A stretch of 9,720 bases of DNA from an uncultured Sphingomonadaceae bacterium (GTDB taxonomy: Bacteria > Pseudomonadota > Alphaproteobacteria > Sphingomonadales > Sphingomonadaceae): NCBI GenBank assembly GCA_938003725.1, contig CALKXX010000199.1, forward strand, positions 1-9,720, written 5' to 3'. Position numbers and translations under genes: made by a program. This document shows, in pieces, positions 6,850-9,720 of the stretch; positions within the stretch are counted from its first letter, which is position 1, and each line of letters begins with the position of its first letter. Under the pieces are notes generated by a model. That model did not search any database and was not told the origin of the DNA. It saw nothing but the letters and a program-made list of their open reading frames with translations.

Positions 6850-7875
6850 ATGATTAAATCGAAAAAAATACTGAAATTATTGATTGCGACGACAGCACTC
6901 GGCATTTCAGTGCCATCACTAGCTGACGTCAAAACGGGTGTAGATGCCTGGGGACGAGGTGATTATCAGACCGCGATTAGCGAATGGCGGGGCCCCGCAG
7001 CAAATGGTGATGCGGATGCACAATTTAATATGGCACAGGCTTATAAACTGGGCCGCGGCGTTACAATGGATCTGTCGCAGGCTGAGACCTGGTATAAAAA
7101 AGCCGCTGATCAAGGGCATTTGCAAGCGAGCGATAATTACGGATTGATCTTGTTTCAAAATAATCGACGCGCCGAAGCTTTGCCATATTTACAATCTTCC
7201 TCGAGTCGAGGGGAACCTCGCGCCCAATATGTGCTGGGTACAGGTCACTTCAACGGTGACTTTGTCGAGAAAGACTGGATAAAAGCCTATGCACTCATGA
7301 CCCGCGCTTCAGCGAAGGGGCTACCCCAAGCTACATCTAATATTGGTCAGATGGACAAATATATTCCGATCAGCGATCGCCGCCGTGCGGTCGAACTTGC
7401 AAGCCAAATGGAACAAGATGAAAAGCGCGTCCGTACTGCACAGGTGGGCGGTCTTCGCCCTGCCCAGCGCACCGGACCGATCCAGACAGCACAGATACCG
7501 CCATCGCGCGCAGCAACGCCTCAGCTCACTCCTGCACCAAATTCTGTTCCCGGCGCTTCTTACGCATCCGCTGCAGAACCTCAGAGTACGGCTCCAATTT
7601 CGGCTATGCCTTTAAACCCTCGGCCTGTTCGTGCAGCAACGGACGGAAAATGGCGCGTTCAGCTTGGCGCGTTTAGCGATCAGAAGAAGGCGAAAAATCT
7701 CTGGCGCAATTTGGAAGGCAGGGTATCGGGCCTCCGTGATCTTCAACCTTATCTAGTCTATGCCAACGGTATCACAAGGTTGCAGGCCGGTCCTTTTTCA
7801 AGCCGATCTCAGGCAGTGAATATGTGTAGCAAGGTAAAAACATCGGGCAACGCTTGCATCGTCAAAACGAAGTAG
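6850..7875 (+). CDS. Secreted Sel1-repeat protein with C-terminal SPOR domain
   Basis: ATG 6850 follows AAGG (6837-6840) by nine bases. The 341-residue product has a Sec signal peptide (K-S-K-K-I-L-K-L-L-I-A-T-T-A..., likely cleaved after S-L-A at residue 25), placing it in the periplasm. Residues about 33-160 hold Sel1/TPR-like repeats, clearest at A-D-A-Q-F-N-M-A-Q-A-Y-K-L-G-R-G (54-69) and W-Y-K-K-A-A-D-Q-G-H (81-90). Residues about 200-262 are a Pro/Ala/Gln/Ser-rich linker. Residues 266-340 are a SPOR domain beginning W-R-V-Q-L-G-A-F-S-D. The architecture matches that of the minus-strand lipoprotein: helical repeats, then a linker, then SPOR. A septal peptidoglycan-binding role is expected from the family. 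The gene is divergent from the parA-like gene and convergent with serB, with only two bases between their stops. Confidence 0.88.
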   Translation: MIKSKKILKLLIATTALGISVPSLADVKTGVDAWGRGDYQTAISEWRGPAANGDADAQFNMAQAYKLGRGVTMDLSQAETWYKKAADQGHLQASDNYGLILFQNNRRAEALPYLQSSSSRGEPRAQYVLGTGHFNGDFVEKDWIKAYALMTRASAKGLPQATSNIGQMDKYIPISDRRRAVELASQMEQDEKRVRTAQVGGLRPAQRTGPIQTAQIPPSRAATPQLTPAPNSVPGASYASAAEPQSTAPISAMPLNPRPVRAATDGKWRVQLGAFSDQKKAKNLWRNLEGRVSGLRDLQPYLVYANGITRLQAGPFSSRSQAVNMCSKVKTSGNACIVKTK

Positions 7876-7877
7876 AA

Positions 7878-8759
7878 TTACACAGCAACCCATTCGCTTG
7901 AAGGAATACCCTGAATATAGAGCAAGGCGCTCAGGTCATTGTGATTGATCGCAACATTCGCGGCATCTGCAGCCTTTGGTTTGGCGCGATAGGCCACGCC
8001 AAGACCGGCCTTCTCAATCATCGGAATATCATTTGCGCCGTCACCCACGGCGATGCAGTCCGACATTGACAGCTGATGTTCGTTCACCGCAGCTTGTAAA
8101 ATTTCGGCCTTGCGATTTGCGTCTACAACCGAGCCAGCCAATTCTCCACTAAGCTTGCCATCGGTTTCGCCCAGAATATTTGCTTCCGCACGATCAAATC
8201 CGATATGCCGGGCAACAGGGTTTGCAAAGGCGGTAAAACCGCCTGAGACCAATATTGTTTTTGCCCCATTGTCGCGCATGGTACGTACCAGGACCTCTGC
8301 GCCCGGCATTGTTTTAACACGGTCCGCAAGGCATTCTTCAATCGCCGAGATGTTCAAGCCAGCGAGCAAGGCGACACGACCACGCAATGCTTCTTCAAAA
8401 TCCAGTTCGCCTTGCATCGCTTGTTCGGTGATCTCTGCAATCTGTGCCTTTATACCCGCATAGTCCGCCAGTTCATCAATACATTCAACGGTGATCATGG
8501 TGCTATCCATATCTGAAATCAGCAGTTTTTTCCGGCGATTGGCGGCAGGTTGCACGGCAACGTCAATATTTTCCGCCCATGACGTCAAGGCCTCACGAGC
8601 GATCACCATATCCCCGTTGAAACAAATGTCAGCCGCCCGGTCATCTAAAATTGAGGATGATGTCCCGACAATTAATCCCGCTTGAACCAAGCAGTCCTGC
8701 GCTGAACTTAGCTCTCCCTTTTTCAGGGTATCTGCTGCTATGAGCGTTGCGATGAGCAT
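7878..8759 (-). CDS. serB: Phosphoserine phosphatase
   Basis: SerB hydrolyses O-phospho-L-serine to L-serine, the last step of serine synthesis, in the cytoplasm. From ATG 8759, preceded by GGGAG five bases upstream, the product is 293 aa, near the usual length of long SerB proteins with an N-terminal ACT-like region. HAD motif I is D-M-D-S-T-M-I (83-89; Asp83 nucleophile, Asp85 acid/base), then E-C-I-D-E-L-A (92-98), motif II V-S-G-G-F-T (171-176) and motif IV G-D-G-A-N-D-I-P-M (239-247). All catalytic residues are present. Residues 1-75 are the weakly conserved N-terminal domain. Earlier in-frame starts would extend the protein antisense into miaA and are unlikely. The gene is head-to-head with miaA and shares the CATG bases of its start. 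Confidence 0.95.
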   Translation of the reverse strand: MLIATLIAADTLKKGELSSAQDCLVQAGLIVGTSSSILDDRAADICFNGDMVIAREALTSWAENIDVAVQPAANRRKKLLISDMDSTMITVECIDELADYAGIKAQIAEITEQAMQGELDFEEALRGRVALLAGLNISAIEECLADRVKTMPGAEVLVRTMRDNGAKTILVSGGFTAFANPVARHIGFDRAEANILGETDGKLSGELAGSVVDANRKAEILQAAVNEHQLSMSDCIAVGDGANDIPMIEKAGLGVAYRAKPKAADAANVAINHNDLSALLYIQGIPSSEWVAV

Positions 8760-9684
8760 GAACTCTCCCGGTAGAAATAAAGACGTGGCGTTGATTGTCG
8801 GCCCAACGGCCAGTGGCAAATCGGCATTGGCACTGGAATTGGCCAAAAAGCAAGCCTCGGTTGTCATCAATGCCGATAGCGCTCAGGTTTATGAGGATCT
8901 GCAGATATTGAGCGCACGGCCATCGTCAGATGAAATGGAGGGGGTGTCGCACCATCTTTACGGATATATTGATGGAGCAGAGGCGTGTTCAGCAGCGCGA
9001 TGGGCAAAAGATGCGCGTGCGGAAATCAAAAAGGCACACCAGAATGAGATTCTGCCCATATTGGCCGGAGGTACGGGATTATATGTCCAAACGTTATTAT
9101 TTGGTATCTCCCCCATCCCTGAGATAGCCGAACCGGTCAGGTCCGAGGTGCGTGCATTGGACACAGCCGATGCCTATTCAAAACTAGCCGATGAAGATCC
9201 GTTATCAGCAAAACGTCTCAATCCGCGCGATACAGCACGTATAATGCGCGCGCTGGAGGTGGTGCGGTCAACGGGTAAACCGCTGGATCAGTGGCATAGC
9301 CAAAAAACTGGAGGCATTGGAGGCGACATAAAACTTCATCCTCTTATATTGCTACCTCCAAGGGAATGGCTCTACGAACGCTGTGATCGTCGCTTTGACC
9401 TGATGATCGAACAAGGAGCCCGGCAAGAGGTCGAAGCCTTGCTCGCCCGAAATTTGCCTGAAGAATGTCCCGTTACAAGGGCAATTGGCGTGCGCGAAAT
9501 AGCCGGATGGATCAAAGGTGAATTGCAATTCGACGACGCTTTAACCAAAGCGCAGATGGCAACCCGCCGATATGCCAAGCGGCAATATACGTGGTTTCGA
9601 AATCAATTCCCCCCGGAATGGCAGAAGATTGAAGAGAATATAAATAACGAAAATATCAACGATATTGTAAGATTATTACAATAA
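8740..9684 (+). CDS. miaA: tRNA dimethylallyltransferase
   Basis: MiaA transfers a dimethylallyl group from DMAPP to N6 of A37 in tRNAs reading UNN codons. The 314-residue product shows the P-loop G-P-T-A-S-G-K-S (21-28), N-A-D-S-A-Q-V-Y (44-51, with the catalytic Asp46), G-G-T-G-L-Y (110-115), R-D-T-A-R-I-M-R-A-L-E-V (163-174), R-A-I-G-V-R-E-I (247-254) and the tRNA-binding T-R-R-Y-A-K-R-Q-Y-T-W-F-R-N-Q (275-289). Three in-frame ATGs (8740, 8752, 8758) are possible. ATG 8740 has AGGG (8725-8728) eleven bases upstream, while 8758 overlaps the divergent serB start inside one CATG. The start is therefore uncertain by up to six residues. The promoter must lie within serB. The C-terminal tail is Asn/Ile-rich, with low-GC codons. 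Confidence 0.95.
   Translation: MSVAMSMNSPGRNKDVALIVGPTASGKSALALELAKKQASVVINADSAQVYEDLQILSARPSSDEMEGVSHHLYGYIDGAEACSAARWAKDARAEIKKAHQNEILPILAGGTGLYVQTLLFGISPIPEIAEPVRSEVRALDTADAYSKLADEDPLSAKRLNPRDTARIMRALEVVRSTGKPLDQWHSQKTGGIGGDIKLHPLILLPPREWLYERCDRRFDLMIEQGARQEVEALLARNLPEECPVTRAIGVREIAGWIKGELQFDDALTKAQMATRRYAKRQYTWFRNQFPPEWQKIEENINNENINDIVRLLQ
9663..9683. repeat. AT-rich inverted repeat over the miaA stop codon
   Basis: TATTGTAA (9663-9670), a 5-base loop GATTA, then TTACAATA (9676-9683) form a perfect 8-bp stem that includes the miaA stop. No U-tract follows, so it is a weak terminator; it could equally be an operator for the next gene. Confidence 0.35.
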
Positions 9685-9690
9685 TAGATG

Positions 9691-9720
9691 TTGACATAAC
9701 ATATTCCTCTAGGTAGCGAG
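9691..9720 (+). promoter_or_regulatory. Possible promoter -35 element (truncated by window end)
   Basis: TTGACA at 9691-9696 is a perfect -35 consensus just after miaA. The spot for a -10 at 17-bp spacing reads TAGCGA, a poor match, and the window ends at 9720. It would drive a gene beyond the right edge. Confidence 0.3.

Noticed and set aside
6640..6850. GANTC methylation sites (6732, 6771) and TTAA pieces as CcrM/CtrA cell-cycle control
   Set aside because: Two GANTC in about 250 bp is near the chance rate, and no full TTAA-N7-TTAA CtrA site was found.
8760..8870. Longer serB starting at 8870
   Set aside because: It would add 37 residues antisense to the miaA P-loop region, and ATG 8759 has a better ribosome-binding site and a typical SerB N-terminus.

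Overview
The window looks like a chromosomal segment from a moderate-GC alphaproteobacterium of the order Sphingomonadales (Sphingopyxis/Sphingorhabdus-like). This is inferred from protein style (DUF3089 hydrolase, RuvX, PyrB and an inactive PyrC in a row; an orphan ParA of the GSGKTT type; SPOR-domain proteins; serB divergent from miaA) and from codon use. No rRNA, tRNA, CRISPR array, insertion sequence or phage gene was seen, and coding density is very high.

Left third (1-3518, + strand): the C-terminal part of a DUF3089 alpha/beta-hydrolase, then ruvX, pyrB and a pyrC-like gene, packed with overlaps or very short gaps so that they look like one transcript. The pyrC-like protein has lost the metal-binding HxH motif and the catalytic Asp of dihydroorotase. 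It is best read as a structural partner of the PyrB aspartate carbamoyltransferase, not as an enzyme. The ruvX reading frame continues upstream of its first canonical start codon back to the stop of the DUF3089 gene, suggesting a non-canonical start.

Middle (3554-7875): a compact island that I find the most interesting part. On the minus strand lie a ParA-family ATPase, a protein with a long disordered N-terminus and a C-terminal ribbon-helix-helix (RHH) domain, and a TPR lipoprotein ending in a SPOR domain. Divergent from them, across a 251-bp AT-rich intergenic region, is a secreted Sel1-repeat protein that also ends in a SPOR domain. The pairing resembles plasmid ParF/ParG partition modules, but it is wired to two envelope proteins expected to bind septal peptidoglycan. 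That suggests a link between DNA or cargo positioning and cell division. A perfect 24-bp palindrome forms the last eight codons of the RHH gene.

Right third (7878-9684): serB (phosphoserine phosphatase, minus) and miaA (tRNA dimethylallyltransferase, plus) are divergent with start codons that overlap head to head, so there is no intergenic DNA between them. The window ends 36 bp past miaA with a TTGACA element that may belong to the next gene.
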